A DNA stretch of 64,000 nucleotides from Clostridiales bacterium (GTDB taxonomy: Bacteria > Bacillota > Peptococcia > DRI-13 > UBA5745): NCBI GenBank assembly GCA_009782505.1, contig WRIW01000001.1, positions 1-64,000 on the forward strand, given 5' to 3'. Made by a program: the position numbers and the translations under genes. Of this stretch, positions 27,526-37,828 are shown piece after piece. The notes beneath the pieces are model-generated. The model had not been told where the DNA came from. It saw only the letters and a program-made list of their open reading frames with translations, and made no database searches. How positions within the stretch are numbered: the stretch's first letter is position 1; every line of letters begins with the position of its first letter.

Positions 27526-28842
27526 ATGGCGGACTTATTTTCCGAGATCAATCAGGACAAAGCGAGAAAGCAAATGCCCCTGGCGGCAAGGTTGCGGCCG
27601 GAGAGGCTGGAAGACCTGGTGGGTCAAAGCCACATTCTCAGCCCCGGGATGCTCCTGCGCAGAGCTATCGAGACCGACCAGCTTGGCTCGCTGATCTTTT
27701 ACGGGCCGCCGGGGACGGGGAAAACCACCCTTGCTATGGTGATATCAAACGCCACGGATTCCGCCTTCGTCCGTATCAACGCCGTGACCTCCGGCGTGGC
27801 GGAATTACGACAGGTGGTGCACGAGGCCCAGGAACGGATGAAGTATCACGGGCAAGGCACCATACTATTTATCGACGAGATACATCGTTTCAACAAATCC
27901 CAGCAAGACGCCCTGCTGCCCAGCGTGGAGGAAGGCAAGATCGTCCTCATCGGAGCGACCACAGAGAACCCATATTTCTCCGTGAACTCGCCTTTACTGT
28001 CCCGTTCCAGGATATTTCGCCTGGAGCCTCTGCGGGAAGAGGATATCTTGATCCTGCTGAAAAGATCCCTGGAGGACAAAGAAAACGGCTTGGGGCTCTA
28101 TCATTCGGAGGTGTCAGAGAAGGCTTTGCTCCATTTTGCCGCCGCGGCAAGGGGGGACGCCCGCCAGGCATTGAACGGCCTTGAGCTCGCGGTACGCTCC
28201 ACAGCCCCCGACCGGGACGGCGTTCGCCGGGTGGATATCAAGACGGCGGAGGAATCCATACAGGAGAGGGCCATTGTCTACGACAAGACGGGCGACCAGC
28301 ACTACGATGTGGCTTCCGCCTTCATCAAGAGCATGCGGGGCTCCGACGCGGACGCCGCCCTGCACTACATGGCGAGGATGCTTTCCGCAGGGGAAGACCC
28401 GAGGTTCGTATTCCGCCGAATGCTGATACTGGCTTCCGAAGACGTAGGCCCTGCCGACCCCATGGCTATGGCCGTAATCACAGGGGCGGCCCAGGCGTAT
28501 GAGCAGGTGGGCATGCCGGAAGGGCGTATCATCCTGGCAAACGCGGTGATCTACTTATGCAACGCGCCGAAAAGCAACGCCGCCGTAGTCGCCATCGATA
28601 AGGCTCAGGAGGACATACGCCAGGGTAAATACGGCTCGGTGCCGGCCCATCTTCGGGACGCGAGCTACCCGGGCGCCGCGGGCTTCGGCCACGGGGCGGA
28701 GTATAAGTACCCTCACAGCTTCGGGGGATGGGTGGAACAGGACTATCTCCCTGCCGAGATGAAAGGGACGCAGTACTATAAGCATACGGGCATCGGCCGT
28801 GACGCCGGCCCGGTCATGAAGAAGGGGAAAAAGGCAAAATGA
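27526..28842 (+). CDS. rarA: Replication-associated recombination protein A (RarA/MgsA)
   Basis: An AAA+ ATPase acting at stalled replication forks, 438 residues. Walker A is FYGPPGTGKTTL, Walker B FIDEIHRFNKSQQD, sensor 1 IGATTENPYFSVN. The C-terminal tetramerisation region shows AIKSMRGSDADAALHYMARM in slightly changed form (FIKSMRGSDADAALHYM) and LRDASYPGA. It follows tcdA as in Bacillus (yrvM-yrvN) and overlaps mnmA by 4 bp. Confidence 0.96.
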   Translation: MADLFSEINQDKARKQMPLAARLRPERLEDLVGQSHILSPGMLLRRAIETDQLGSLIFYGPPGTGKTTLAMVISNATDSAFVRINAVTSGVAELRQVVHEAQERMKYHGQGTILFIDEIHRFNKSQQDALLPSVEEGKIVLIGATTENPYFSVNSPLLSRSRIFRLEPLREEDILILLKRSLEDKENGLGLYHSEVSEKALLHFAAAARGDARQALNGLELAVRSTAPDRDGVRRVDIKTAEESIQERAIVYDKTGDQHYDVASAFIKSMRGSDADAALHYMARMLSAGEDPRFVFRRMLILASEDVGPADPMAMAVITGAAQAYEQVGMPEGRIILANAVIYLCNAPKSNAAVVAIDKAQEDIRQGKYGSVPAHLRDASYPGAAGFGHGAEYKYPHSFGGWVEQDYLPAEMKGTQYYKHTGIGRDAGPVMKKGKKAK

Positions 28843-29933
28843 CAACCTGCCATAGCCGGCCGGGGGCTAAGGTGGTCGTCGCCTTAAGCGGCGGCGTGGA
28901 CAGCAGCTTCGCGGCTCTGCTCCTGCAGCGGCGGGGTTACGCGGTGGAGGGGCTCTGCCTCGACCTCTTTGAGGGGACGAAGGCGCCGGAAGAAGCCAAA
29001 GCCGCCGGGGAGCGACTGGGAATCAGAGTAAAGGTATTGGACAGGAGGCAGGCTTTCAGGGAGGAAGTCCAGGAGTATTTCTATCAGTCGTATCAAGCCG
29101 GGCTTACGCCAAACCCCTGCGCGGCCTGCAACCCGGCTGTGAAGTTCCGGGCCTTGAGCGAAGCGGCGGAGGAAGCCGGGGCCGAGTGGATAGCTACCGG
29201 GCACTACGCCCGCTGCGTATACGACGGCGACGCCGGAGGATATAAACTTCTACGGGGCGCGGATCACAGGAAAGACCAGAGCTACTTCCTCTACCGCCTG
29301 GGGCAGGAAACGCTGGCAAGAGTACTATTCCCCCTGGGGGATTTAACGAAAGAAGAGGTGCGGGCTTTCGCCGGGCCGGCGGGGCTACCGGCAGCCACGC
29401 GCAGGGACAGCCAGGAGATATGCTTTATCCCGGAAGGTGATTATCGGAGCTTTATTCAGAATTATAAGACAAGCTGCCCCGCGCCCCGGGGGGAAGGCAT
29501 GCCGCCGGGCTTGCGGCCCGGGGATTTTGTGGATATTCAGGGAAAAGTACTGGGCCGGCACAAGGGGCTGGCCTGCTACACCGTCGGTCAACGGAAGAAC
29601 CTGGGCGCTTCCTTCGGAGACAGGATGTATGTATTGGCTTTGCGCCTGGAGGAAAACCAGGTAGTCGTCGGGCATGAGGACGCCCTGTACCGCCGGGAGA
29701 TCGGCACAGGCTCGAACTGCTATGTAGGCGGGGAAGCGCCGCAAGAGCCGGTTCGCGTGAAAGCGAAGCTGCGTTCGGGCGCCGCTCCCGCCCCCGCCAT
29801 GTACTATCCCCTGGCCGATGGAGAAGGCAGGCTGGTGTTTGACGCGGGGCAAAGGGCGGCGGCCCCCGGCCAATGCGCCGTGTACTATCTTGGGGATCAG
29901 GTACTGGGCGGCGGGATTTTACTTGGTGAATGA
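28839..29933 (+). CDS. mnmA: tRNA-specific 2-thiouridylase MnmA
   Basis: MnmA puts sulfur on U34 of tRNAs for Lys, Glu and Gln. 364 residues. The PP-loop is ALSGGVDSSFAALLL, the first catalytic cysteine is in NPCAACNPAVKF, the second in SQEICFIPEGDY. TGHYAR and DQSYFLYRL are further signatures. The partner sulfurtransferase iscS, often next to it, is not in this window. It overlaps rarA by ATGA. Confidence 0.96.
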   Translation: MTTCHSRPGAKVVVALSGGVDSSFAALLLQRRGYAVEGLCLDLFEGTKAPEEAKAAGERLGIRVKVLDRRQAFREEVQEYFYQSYQAGLTPNPCAACNPAVKFRALSEAAEEAGAEWIATGHYARCVYDGDAGGYKLLRGADHRKDQSYFLYRLGQETLARVLFPLGDLTKEEVRAFAGPAGLPAATRRDSQEICFIPEGDYRSFIQNYKTSCPAPRGEGMPPGLRPGDFVDIQGKVLGRHKGLACYTVGQRKNLGASFGDRMYVLALRLEENQVVVGHEDALYRREIGTGSNCYVGGEAPQEPVRVKAKLRSGAAPAPAMYYPLADGEGRLVFDAGQRAAAPGQCAVYYLGDQVLGGGILLGE

Positions 29934-29973
29934 GGCAGAGCTCACTTTCTTGAGGAAATGGAGGTCGGCGCCG

Positions 29974-31293
29974 GTGAAGGTGTTTCTCGCGACTTACGGC
30001 TGCCAGGCTAACGAACGGGATTCCGAGACGATCCTTGGCTTACTGGCGGAAATGGGATATGAAGAGACGGCGGAAGAACCGCAAGCCGATGTGATCCTGC
30101 TGAACACCTGCTGTATCCGGGAAAAAGCGGAGCAAAAGGTGTTCAGCTATTTGGGCACGCTGAAGCAGTATAAACAGGCGCGGCCCGGTCTGGTCATCGG
30201 CGTCTGCGGCTGTATGGCCCAGGAAGAGGATATGCCTAAGCTGATACGCAGGCGCGCCCCTCACGTGGACTTTATACTGGGCACCCATGTGCTTCACCGC
30301 TTGCCGGACATGATACGGGGCGCCGGGCATGGCGCGGGGCTCCGATGCGACCGGGAGGAGACGGGGGGGATCGCGGAAGGGCTGCCTTCCGCCAGGCGAT
30401 ATCCATTTAAAGCCCTGATCAACATCACATACGGATGCGACAACTTCTGCGCCTACTGCGTCGTGCCCTACGTACGGGGCAGGGAGAGGAGCCGGCTGCC
30501 GCAAGACGTACTGGAGGAGAGCCGCAGGGCGGTAGCCGAAGGCGCTTTGGAGATCATGTATCTGGGGCAGAATGTGAATTCGTATGGCAATACATGGGGC
30601 GCGGCACAAGGGCGCGGAGGTTTCGCCGCATTGCTCTGTCAAGCCCAGGAGATAGACGGGCTGCGGCGGATACGCTTCATGACCTCCCATCCCAGGGACT
30701 TCGGGGACGACGTCATCACGGCGATAGCCGAATGCGACAAGGTAGCCGGGCATATCCATCTGCCGGTGCAGTCCGGGGCGGACCGGGTACTTGCGCGGAT
30801 GAACCGGGGGTACGGCAGGGAGGAGTACTTCGCCCTGATACAAAGCATCAGGCGGCGCCTGCCGGACGCCGTGCTCACCACAGACGTCATCGTGGGCTTC
30901 CCCGGCGAGACGGAAGAAGACCTGCAGGACACCCTTGATTTACTCGAAGAGGTAGGCTTCGACTCCGCCTTCACCTTTATGTACTCCCCCCGGCGGGGGA
31001 CGGCCGCCGCCCTGATGGAAGGCCAGATCCCCCTCGAAGTAAAGAAAGCGCGTCTTCGGAGGGTGATGGAAGCCCAGGCCGCGAGCAGCCTGAGGCTTCA
31101 CCGGCTGCTCCTGGGCAGGGAGCTGGTTGTACTAGCGGAAAGCTGGGAGGAAGGCGTACTATCCGGAAGAGGGGAAGGCAATCAATTGATCCATTTCCCC
31201 GGCGGGCCGCAAGGCGTCGGCTGCTTCCACAGGGTGACCGTGACGGAGGCGCAGACCTGGACGCTGAAAGGGGAAGTACGCGGTGGCGAATGA
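29974..31293 (+). CDS. miaB: tRNA-2-methylthio-N6-dimethylallyladenosine synthase MiaB
   Basis: This radical SAM methylthiotransferase modifies i6A-37 of tRNA, the product of MiaA encoded further on. The ORF track starts inside mnmA at 29818. The GTG at 29974, 8 bp after GGAGGT, yields VKVFLATYGCQANERDSE, the family N-terminus, and a protein of 439 residues. The N-terminal cluster has Cys in TYGCQAN, NTCCIRE and VCGCMAQ. The radical SAM cluster is CDNFCAYC. A TRAM domain ends the protein. TTG 29950 is another possible start. Confidence 0.94.
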   Translation: MKVFLATYGCQANERDSETILGLLAEMGYEETAEEPQADVILLNTCCIREKAEQKVFSYLGTLKQYKQARPGLVIGVCGCMAQEEDMPKLIRRRAPHVDFILGTHVLHRLPDMIRGAGHGAGLRCDREETGGIAEGLPSARRYPFKALINITYGCDNFCAYCVVPYVRGRERSRLPQDVLEESRRAVAEGALEIMYLGQNVNSYGNTWGAAQGRGGFAALLCQAQEIDGLRRIRFMTSHPRDFGDDVITAIAECDKVAGHIHLPVQSGADRVLARMNRGYGREEYFALIQSIRRRLPDAVLTTDVIVGFPGETEEDLQDTLDLLEEVGFDSAFTFMYSPRRGTAAALMEGQIPLEVKKARLRRVMEAQAASSLRLHRLLLGRELVVLAESWEEGVLSGRGEGNQLIHFPGGPQGVGCFHRVTVTEAQTWTLKGEVRGGE

Positions 31294-33976
31294 TCCCGGC
31301 GCGATGACGCCGATGATGAAGCAATACTTCGATATCAAAGAGGAAAACCCCGGCGCTCTGGTGATGTTCCGCCTGGGGGACTTCTATGAGTTTTTCGGCG
31401 AAGACGCCGAGGTCGCTTCCCGGGAGCTGGATATCGTACTCACCGGTCGGGACGCGGGCTTGGAAGAACGCATGCCCATGTGCGGCGTGCCCCATCACGC
31501 CCTGGAGCAATATCTCGGCCGCCTGGTGCAAAGAGGCTACCGGGTATGTATCTGCGAACAGCTGGAAGACCCGAAAGAGGTCAAAGGCATAGTCAAACGC
31601 GGGGTAGTCCGCATCGTAACCCCGGGCACCGCCATGGAGGCAGGGCAGGAGGACGAGAGCCTCTACATCGCGGCGCTGCTTCACGGGGAAGAAAACCGCT
31701 GGGCTTATGCCTTATGCGAAGTCTCCCTTGGGCAACTCAGGATCGCGGAGTTCAGCGGCGGGGAGAGCCTGGCTGTGCTTTCCGGGGAGATGGGCCGGCT
31801 CAAGCCCCGGGAGATACTGGTATCGGAAAACGACTACCTGATATTGACGGAATACATAACCCAGTGGACAGGCGGGGAGAGGGAAAGGAACACAGTCACT
31901 CTGCTGCCGGGTTCCGCCTACGACAGGGCCGGGGGGCGGGAGAGGCTGGCCAGGCAATTTGAGGAGAAAGAGCCTTTATGGCTTGACTACCCATTAGCCG
32001 GTGACTGCGCGGGCGCTTTACTGGCTTATCTGGAGGATACGCAGAAAGCGGCGCCGACCCAAGTAAGAACCCTGGCTCTTGACCAGGCAAGCAGGCGGCT
32101 GATCATCGATCCCACTACGTTCAGAAATCTGGAGATCACCCGAAACCTGCGGACATACGAGAAGAAAGGCAGCCTCCTTGACCTCATGGACAAGACCAGG
32201 ACGGCCCCGGGCGCCAGGCTCCTGAGGAGCTGGCTGGAGGAGCCTTTGATCGAAGGCAGTTCTATCGAAGCCCGGCTGGACGCCGTGGAGGCGCTTCAGC
32301 GCGACTGGAGCCGCAGGCAGGAGCTACGCAGGCTGCTAAATGAGCTGTACGACATGGAACGGCTCATGACCCGGGTGGTATATCGGCGGGCCATACCCAG
32401 GGAGATTCTGGCGCTGAAACGATCCTTTAGCGTGCTGCCCCGGCTTCGCCAGGCTGTGGGCGGACTGCTGGCCGGGAAGGAAAGCGGGCGCGGGGAGATC
32501 CATCACATCTACCGGGGGATCGACGAGCTGAAGGATTTGCATGAACGCCTGGAAGCCGCATTAGCCGAAGATATACCAAACAACTGGAAGGACGGGGGAT
32601 ATATCCGCCCCGGCTACGACCTTCAGGCGGACGAATACAGGGACGCCGCGCAAAACGGCCGCGCCTGGATGCTGGAGCTGGAGCAGCGGGAAAGGGAGAG
32701 CACGGGGATCAAATCCTTGAAAGTGGGATTCAATAAAGTCTTTGGTTATTACTTCGACGTGACCAGATCCAACCTTGCTTCCGTGCCGGAGCGCTTCCAG
32801 CGCAAGCAGACCCTGGCTTCAGGGGAGCGCTTCGTGACGGAGGAGCTCATCCGCCTGGAGGGCATGGTTCTGGGCGCCGAGGAGAAGATGGTCTCCCTGG
32901 AGCACGCGCTCTACCAGGAGCTTCTGGAGTATCTGGGCGAAGCCCTGCCCAGGGTACAAGCCACCGCTGCAGCCCTGGCCAGGCTGGACGTATTCCAATC
33001 CCTGGCGGAGCTGGCGTCGGACGGGCGCTACTGCCGACCATGTTTTAATGATGAAGGCGACCCTTCCATCCGCATCAAGGATCTCCGCCATCCGGTGGTA
33101 GAGCGCATCATGGAACAAAGCCGTTTTGTACCCAATGACTTGGCTATGGACGCCGGCACCGGCCTCTATATCATCACCGGGCCGAATATGGGCGGGAAAA
33201 GCACGTACTGCCGCAGCGTGGCGGTGGCTTTCCTCATGGCGCAGATGGGGTCCTTCATCCCCGCTTCCTCCGCGTCGCTCCCCATCCGGGACAAGCTTTT
33301 TGCCAGAGTCGGGGCAAGCGACGACCTCCGGGGCGGGCAGAGCACCTTTATGATGGAGATGAACGAGGTCGCCCATATCCTGCGCCACGCCACGCAAAGG
33401 AGCCTGGTGATCCTCGACGAAGTGGGCAGGGGCACCGGCACCTACGACGGCATGAGCGTAGCCTGGGCTGTAAGCCGGTATCTGTCGGCGCAAATCAGGG
33501 CAAAGACCCTTTTCGCCACGCATTATCTGGAGTTGACGGATATGGCGGAGCTTTATCCGGAAGTGAAGAACCTGTCCCTGGCCGTAGAAGAGGAAGGGGA
33601 GCGGATAGTCTTTTTGCATAAGATAATCCCCGGCTCGGCGAATAAGAGCTACGGGATCCATGTGGCAAAACTGGCCGGGCTGCCGGAAGAAGTCATCCTC
33701 GGCGCTGAGGCGAAGCTGGAGGAACTGGAGCAGGGAGCGGTGGCGGAGCCTGCGTACGAGCCTGAAGGCAAAACCCAGCTGAGCTTGTTTGGCGAAGGGG
33801 CGGCCCGCGAGCCTTCCCTTGGCCAAGGGCGGGAGCGCCGGCTTGTTGCCCCGCCGCCGGGTAAAGAGCAAAAGGCGCTGGAGGATCTGAAGAAAAAAGA
33901 CGTCTCCTCCATGACGCCCATCGACGCGTTAAACTATCTGTACAAGCTGCAGCAAACGCTGCGGAAAGGAAAGTGA
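31283..33976 (+). CDS. mutS: DNA mismatch repair protein MutS
   Basis: The mismatch sensor, 897 residues, with a GTG start that overlaps miaB by 11 bp. The mismatch-reading Phe-x-Glu is present as GDFYEFFGEDA. Walker A is GPNMGGKSTYC, Walker B ILDEVGRGTGTYDG, and the signature FATHYLELTDM follows. The C-terminal tail includes a beta-clamp-like peptide (QLSLFGEG) and the family end SSMTPIDALNYLYKLQ. It comes before mutL as usual. Confidence 0.97.
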   Translation: MANDPGAMTPMMKQYFDIKEENPGALVMFRLGDFYEFFGEDAEVASRELDIVLTGRDAGLEERMPMCGVPHHALEQYLGRLVQRGYRVCICEQLEDPKEVKGIVKRGVVRIVTPGTAMEAGQEDESLYIAALLHGEENRWAYALCEVSLGQLRIAEFSGGESLAVLSGEMGRLKPREILVSENDYLILTEYITQWTGGERERNTVTLLPGSAYDRAGGRERLARQFEEKEPLWLDYPLAGDCAGALLAYLEDTQKAAPTQVRTLALDQASRRLIIDPTTFRNLEITRNLRTYEKKGSLLDLMDKTRTAPGARLLRSWLEEPLIEGSSIEARLDAVEALQRDWSRRQELRRLLNELYDMERLMTRVVYRRAIPREILALKRSFSVLPRLRQAVGGLLAGKESGRGEIHHIYRGIDELKDLHERLEAALAEDIPNNWKDGGYIRPGYDLQADEYRDAAQNGRAWMLELEQRERESTGIKSLKVGFNKVFGYYFDVTRSNLASVPERFQRKQTLASGERFVTEELIRLEGMVLGAEEKMVSLEHALYQELLEYLGEALPRVQATAAALARLDVFQSLAELASDGRYCRPCFNDEGDPSIRIKDLRHPVVERIMEQSRFVPNDLAMDAGTGLYIITGPNMGGKSTYCRSVAVAFLMAQMGSFIPASSASLPIRDKLFARVGASDDLRGGQSTFMMEMNEVAHILRHATQRSLVILDEVGRGTGTYDGMSVAWAVSRYLSAQIRAKTLFATHYLELTDMAELYPEVKNLSLAVEEEGERIVFLHKIIPGSANKSYGIHVAKLAGLPEEVILGAEAKLEELEQGAVAEPAYEPEGKTQLSLFGEGAAREPSLGQGRERRLVAPPPGKEQKALEDLKKKDVSSMTPIDALNYLYKLQQTLRKGK

Positions 33977-35985
33977 CGGCAATGGGCGAGCAGGCTGATC
34001 CTTCGGGGGCGCGGCGTATACAACGCCTGGACAACATCACCGCCAATCAAATCGCCGCCGGAGAAGTCATCGAACGTCCGGTATCCGTGGTGAAAGAGCT
34101 GGTGGAAAACGCCCTTGACGCCGGCGGGTCGGTCATCCGGGTCGAGTATCGCGACGGCGGCTTGTCGAGCATCCGCGTCACGGACAACGGCGGGGGCATA
34201 GAAGGCGCCGACCTGGCCCTGGCTGTGGAGCGCCACGCTACCAGCAAGCTCAGGGGCATACAGGATTTGGAAGATCTGAGTACTCTCGGCTTCCGGGGCG
34301 AGGCATTGGCAAGCATAGCGTCCGTGGCCGGGCTGGAGATCGAGACCCGCAGGAACGGCGATATCGAAGGGCGTCAACTCCTGGTCAAAGGCGGCGACGA
34401 AGCGCCGCAAGTGCGCACGGCAGGATGCCCGGTAGGGACGCGGGTCACTGTCGAACATTTGTTCTACAATACCCCGGCCAGATTGAAATTCATGAAAAGC
34501 GCCGGATACGAGGGCGGCCTCATCCATGATTTGATGATACAAATGGCCTTGGGGTATCCGGGCGTGGGCTTCCGGCTGGAAAACCAGGGCAAGACCATCT
34601 TCGACACTCTGGACGTGAATAAGATGGAAGACCTGGTGGAGTTGTTCTACGGAATGGAAGCCCGCCGCGCCCTGGTCCCCGTGGAGTCCCCTGCCTCAAA
34701 GGGGCGGCTTTCGGGATGGGTCACGGCGCCCCCTTACAGCCGCGGGTCGAGGAAAGGGCTGCATGTATATATCAACGGGCGAAGGGTCGGCGTCAGGGAC
34801 ATGTTATGGTCCATCGAGAAGGCCTATGAATACTTGCTGCCCAGAGGGCGCTTCCCTCTGGCGATACTAAGCTTCCGCCTCCCCGGAAGCCTGCTGGACG
34901 TAAACGTGCACCCGGGCAAGCTGGAAGTCCGGATCAACGACCCGGATCTGAACCCTTCCGTAACCAGGGTGATACGGACTGCGCTCTCGGGGGGCGGGCC
35001 TGTACTGTCGGCGGAAGGGCTGGGCGGCGTGGTTTCCGGCAGCGCTCCGGATAATGCCGCTTTCTCAGGCACGAAGCCCGCCATGGAGGGCTTGTACGAC
35101 GCAAGGGGAGCGGCTTATACCGGCAGGCAGCAAGACCTGTTTGCGCGGTCGGCGAGGGATTGGGCGTCGCTGTACGATTTCACCGGTGAAGGGGAGCGGC
35201 GGCTGGATGGCTTGATCCACGGCGCTTTCCAAGAAGCCGGGCCTGCCGGCTTCCCGGAAGCGGATAAGACCGCGGAAGTATTGGCCGGCTTGTCGGCGGC
35301 AGCTGCCGTCGCGGAAGAAGCGGAGCCCGGGTATGGAGGCGTCCGGGCCCATACGGAAAAACTGAGGGCTCTGGCAGGAGACCAGGCCGCAGGGGACTTT
35401 TCCTTCGGGCCCCATATCGGCTTCAACATCGCCGGCCAGCTTCACGGTACCTTTATCCTCGCCGAAGTGGGCGCCGGGCTGCTCATCGTGGACCAGCATG
35501 TGGCCCACGAACGTATCTTGTATGAAGAATACGCCGCCCGGGGCCGGCAAAGCGAGCCTGCCCAGATGCTTCTGCAGCCGCCGGCTTTGGATCTGACCAC
35601 AGGGGAGGAGGATATACTTATCCGCCATATCCTGCTCCTGAACGAGCTTGGTTATGTACCTGAGCGCTTTGGCCCGCGCCAGTACCTGCTCCGCTCGGCC
35701 CCCGCCGGCTCCTCCGCCGACCCGGCTGTGTTTCTGGAGCTGCTGGACGACCTGGGGAGGGGGGGGGAGCCTTCCGGCCTCGAAGAAGCGCGGCAAAAGC
35801 TGCTGGTGATGAACGCCTGCAAGGCGGCGGTGAAGGCAAGTACGCCATTATCCACAGAGGAGATGAACGCCCTTCTGGCCGGCCTGCGGAAAACCAGCCA
35901 CCCCATGACCTGCCCCCACGGGCGGCCGATCATGTACCTGCTCCCTTACCGCAGGCTGATCCAGGCTTTCGGGCGTTCGTCGTGA
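33973..35985 (+). CDS. mutL: DNA mismatch repair protein MutL
   Basis: A GHKL ATPase and latent endonuclease coordinating repair, 670 residues. N-terminal motifs are IAAGEVIERPVSVVKELVEN, DNGGGIEGADL, HATSKL and GFRGEALASI. A disordered Ala/Gly/Glu-rich linker runs from about 340 to 470. The endonuclease site is DQHVAHERILYEEY, with Val where Ala is typical, and NACKAAVKA and CPHGRP complete the metal site. The start may be GTG 33973 (overlapping mutS) or ATG 33982. Confidence 0.96.
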   Translation: MTAMGEQADPSGARRIQRLDNITANQIAAGEVIERPVSVVKELVENALDAGGSVIRVEYRDGGLSSIRVTDNGGGIEGADLALAVERHATSKLRGIQDLEDLSTLGFRGEALASIASVAGLEIETRRNGDIEGRQLLVKGGDEAPQVRTAGCPVGTRVTVEHLFYNTPARLKFMKSAGYEGGLIHDLMIQMALGYPGVGFRLENQGKTIFDTLDVNKMEDLVELFYGMEARRALVPVESPASKGRLSGWVTAPPYSRGSRKGLHVYINGRRVGVRDMLWSIEKAYEYLLPRGRFPLAILSFRLPGSLLDVNVHPGKLEVRINDPDLNPSVTRVIRTALSGGGPVLSAEGLGGVVSGSAPDNAAFSGTKPAMEGLYDARGAAYTGRQQDLFARSARDWASLYDFTGEGERRLDGLIHGAFQEAGPAGFPEADKTAEVLAGLSAAAAVAEEAEPGYGGVRAHTEKLRALAGDQAAGDFSFGPHIGFNIAGQLHGTFILAEVGAGLLIVDQHVAHERILYEEYAARGRQSEPAQMLLQPPALDLTTGEEDILIRHILLLNELGYVPERFGPRQYLLRSAPAGSSADPAVFLELLDDLGRGGEPSGLEEARQKLLVMNACKAAVKASTPLSTEEMNALLAGLRKTSHPMTCPHGRPIMYLLPYRRLIQAFGRSS

Positions 35986-36788
35986 AGCCGGCTTACCGCT
36001 GGGCCCTGACTACCAGCGCGAAAGCCGGGGCGGCGCAGATCGGGGCTGCCGCCAGCCTGGCGGAGCGGTACCGGGTACCGTACATCCCCCGAGGGGGGCT
36101 GGGCCTGGGTAAGCTCCGGGAAATCCATCAGATGGACTATCTGGTCACCGTAGACAGGGATATGCGGGTATATATGGAAGAGCCGCCCTTACACTGGCAC
36201 CCCTCCATGGCGATACCCAGATTCCGCAGGCTCATGGAAGGCGGGGAGGATATCTTCCTGAGCGCCGCCGCCCTCCGGGAGGGCGACGAAGTCCTGGACT
36301 GCACCCTCGGATTAGGCACGGACGCCCTTATCGCCGCCTGGGCGGTAGGGGACAAAGGTAAGGTGCTGGGCCTGGAGGCGTCCCCGGTCATCGCTTTGGT
36401 CGCCGAGTGGGGGCTGGGCCATGAGGCAGGGAAATACGACCGCAGAAAGGCGCCGGCTTCGGCAGCCGCCGGGCGTATCGCCGTGCTTGCCGAGGAGGCG
36501 GGGGCGTATCTGCGCGCACAGCGGACAGGGCAGTGGGACGTGGTCTACTTCGACCCCATGTTTCAAAAGCCCAACCCCCGATCCGACGGGATGAATCATA
36601 TACGTCCTCTGGCCTGCTACGAGCCCTTCACCGCGGATATCCTTGGGGAAGCCCTCAGGGTCTGCCGCAAAAGGGTCGTCCTCAAAGAGCGTTGGTTTTC
36701 CGCCCTTTTTCGGGACCTGGGCGCGGGGCGGGTGGTGAAAACGAAGTACGGGCCCGTGGCATACGGCGTCTGGGATAAGGAGGGCTGA
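35982..36788 (+). CDS. Class I SAM-dependent methyltransferase, RsmJ-like
   Basis: 268 residues, start GTG overlapping mutL by 4 bp. The SAM site VLDCTLGLGTDALIAAWAVG and the catalytic-loop sequence VVYFDPMFQKPNPRSD resemble RsmJ (YhiQ), the 16S rRNA m2G1516 methyltransferase of enterobacteria. The N-terminal 80 residues differ. The position between mutL and miaA is common in Clostridia. The fold is sure; an rRNA target is only inferred. Confidence 0.85.
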   Translation: MKPAYRWALTTSAKAGAAQIGAAASLAERYRVPYIPRGGLGLGKLREIHQMDYLVTVDRDMRVYMEEPPLHWHPSMAIPRFRRLMEGGEDIFLSAAALREGDEVLDCTLGLGTDALIAAWAVGDKGKVLGLEASPVIALVAEWGLGHEAGKYDRRKAPASAAAGRIAVLAEEAGAYLRAQRTGQWDVVYFDPMFQKPNPRSDGMNHIRPLACYEPFTADILGEALRVCRKRVVLKERWFSALFRDLGAGRVVKTKYGPVAYGVWDKEG

Positions 36789-36795
36789 GCAAGCG

Positions 36796-37806
36796 ATGGC
36801 TACGCTTTACGCCGTGGTGGGGCCCACGGCTACCGGGAAATCCGATTTCGCCGTGGAGCTTGCGCTGCTTCTGGACGGGGAGGTCATCTCCGGCGACTCC
36901 ATGCAGATATACCGGGGGATGGACATAGGCACCGCCAAGGCGACGGCTCGCGAACGCCGGGGAGTGCCCCATCATCTGCTGGATCTGCGCGAGCCGGGCG
37001 AAAGCTTCAGCGCAGCCGAGTATCAAAGCCTGGCAAGGGGGGCGGTAAGGGAGGTCGCGGGCCGGGGCAGGACGCCTGTATTGGCGGGCGGCTCGGGCCT
37101 GTATATTGACAGTGTGCTATACAATTATGAGTATGAGCGGGAAGCGGCCCCGGGAAGCCCTCTTCAGGGATACCGGGAAGCCCTAGCCGCGGAAGCGGAG
37201 GATAGTGGTCCCCACCTCCTATGGGAAAAGCTCCGCCGGGTAGACCCGGAGTCTGCCGGGCGGCTTCACCCCAACGATACGAAACGGGTCATCCGGGCGC
37301 TGGAGTATGCCGCCGTCCACGGGAAGCCCATATCCGGGAACAAAGCAGCCTTCAAGGCGCCCTCAAGCGTATTCCCTACCGTCCTGCTGGGGCTGAACCT
37401 TCCCAGGCAGCTTCTGTATGGCCGCATCGACAAACGGGTCGACGGGATGATGGAGAATGGGCTTCTGGAAGAAGTCGCCGCTTTATGGGAGGGGGGCGCC
37501 CTCAAGGGGGAGAGCCAGGCCGGGCAGGCCATCGGATACAAGCAACTCATCGCCCACCTGGAAGGTGGGCTGCCCCTGGAAGAGGCGGTAGCCGATATCA
37601 AGAGGGAGAGCCGGCGTTACGCGAAGAGGCAGCTGACCTGGTTCCGCAGGAACCCGGACATCCACTGGCTGGACGCGCGAAAGGTATGGGACGGCAGTGG
37701 AGTGGGCGATTGGGCCGTGGCGCTGGATCTGCGGGCGGATTCTGAAGGCTTCGGCTGGCTGGAGGGGCAGCTTAGAGAGATGGGCTTATCCTACCGGGAA
37801 CAATGA
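36796..37806 (+). CDS. miaA: tRNA dimethylallyltransferase MiaA
   Basis: MiaA prenylates A37 of tRNAs reading codons that begin with U; MiaB then adds the methylthio group. 336 residues. P-loop VGPTATGKSDFAVEL, SGDSMQIYRGMDIGTAK, GGSGLYIDSVLYNYEY, and the C-terminal QAIGYKQL and RRYAKRQLTWFRR are all diagnostic. Confidence 0.97.
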   Translation: MATLYAVVGPTATGKSDFAVELALLLDGEVISGDSMQIYRGMDIGTAKATARERRGVPHHLLDLREPGESFSAAEYQSLARGAVREVAGRGRTPVLAGGSGLYIDSVLYNYEYEREAAPGSPLQGYREALAAEAEDSGPHLLWEKLRRVDPESAGRLHPNDTKRVIRALEYAAVHGKPISGNKAAFKAPSSVFPTVLLGLNLPRQLLYGRIDKRVDGMMENGLLEEVAALWEGGALKGESQAGQAIGYKQLIAHLEGGLPLEEAVADIKRESRRYAKRQLTWFRRNPDIHWLDARKVWDGSGVGDWAVALDLRADSEGFGWLEGQLREMGLSYREQ

Positions 37807-37828
37807 CGACGGAGGCGAGATATACGAT

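Noticed and set aside
32819-33871. 350 aa minus-strand ORF inside mutS
   Set aside because: It runs antisense to the conserved ATPase region of mutS and is composition-driven.
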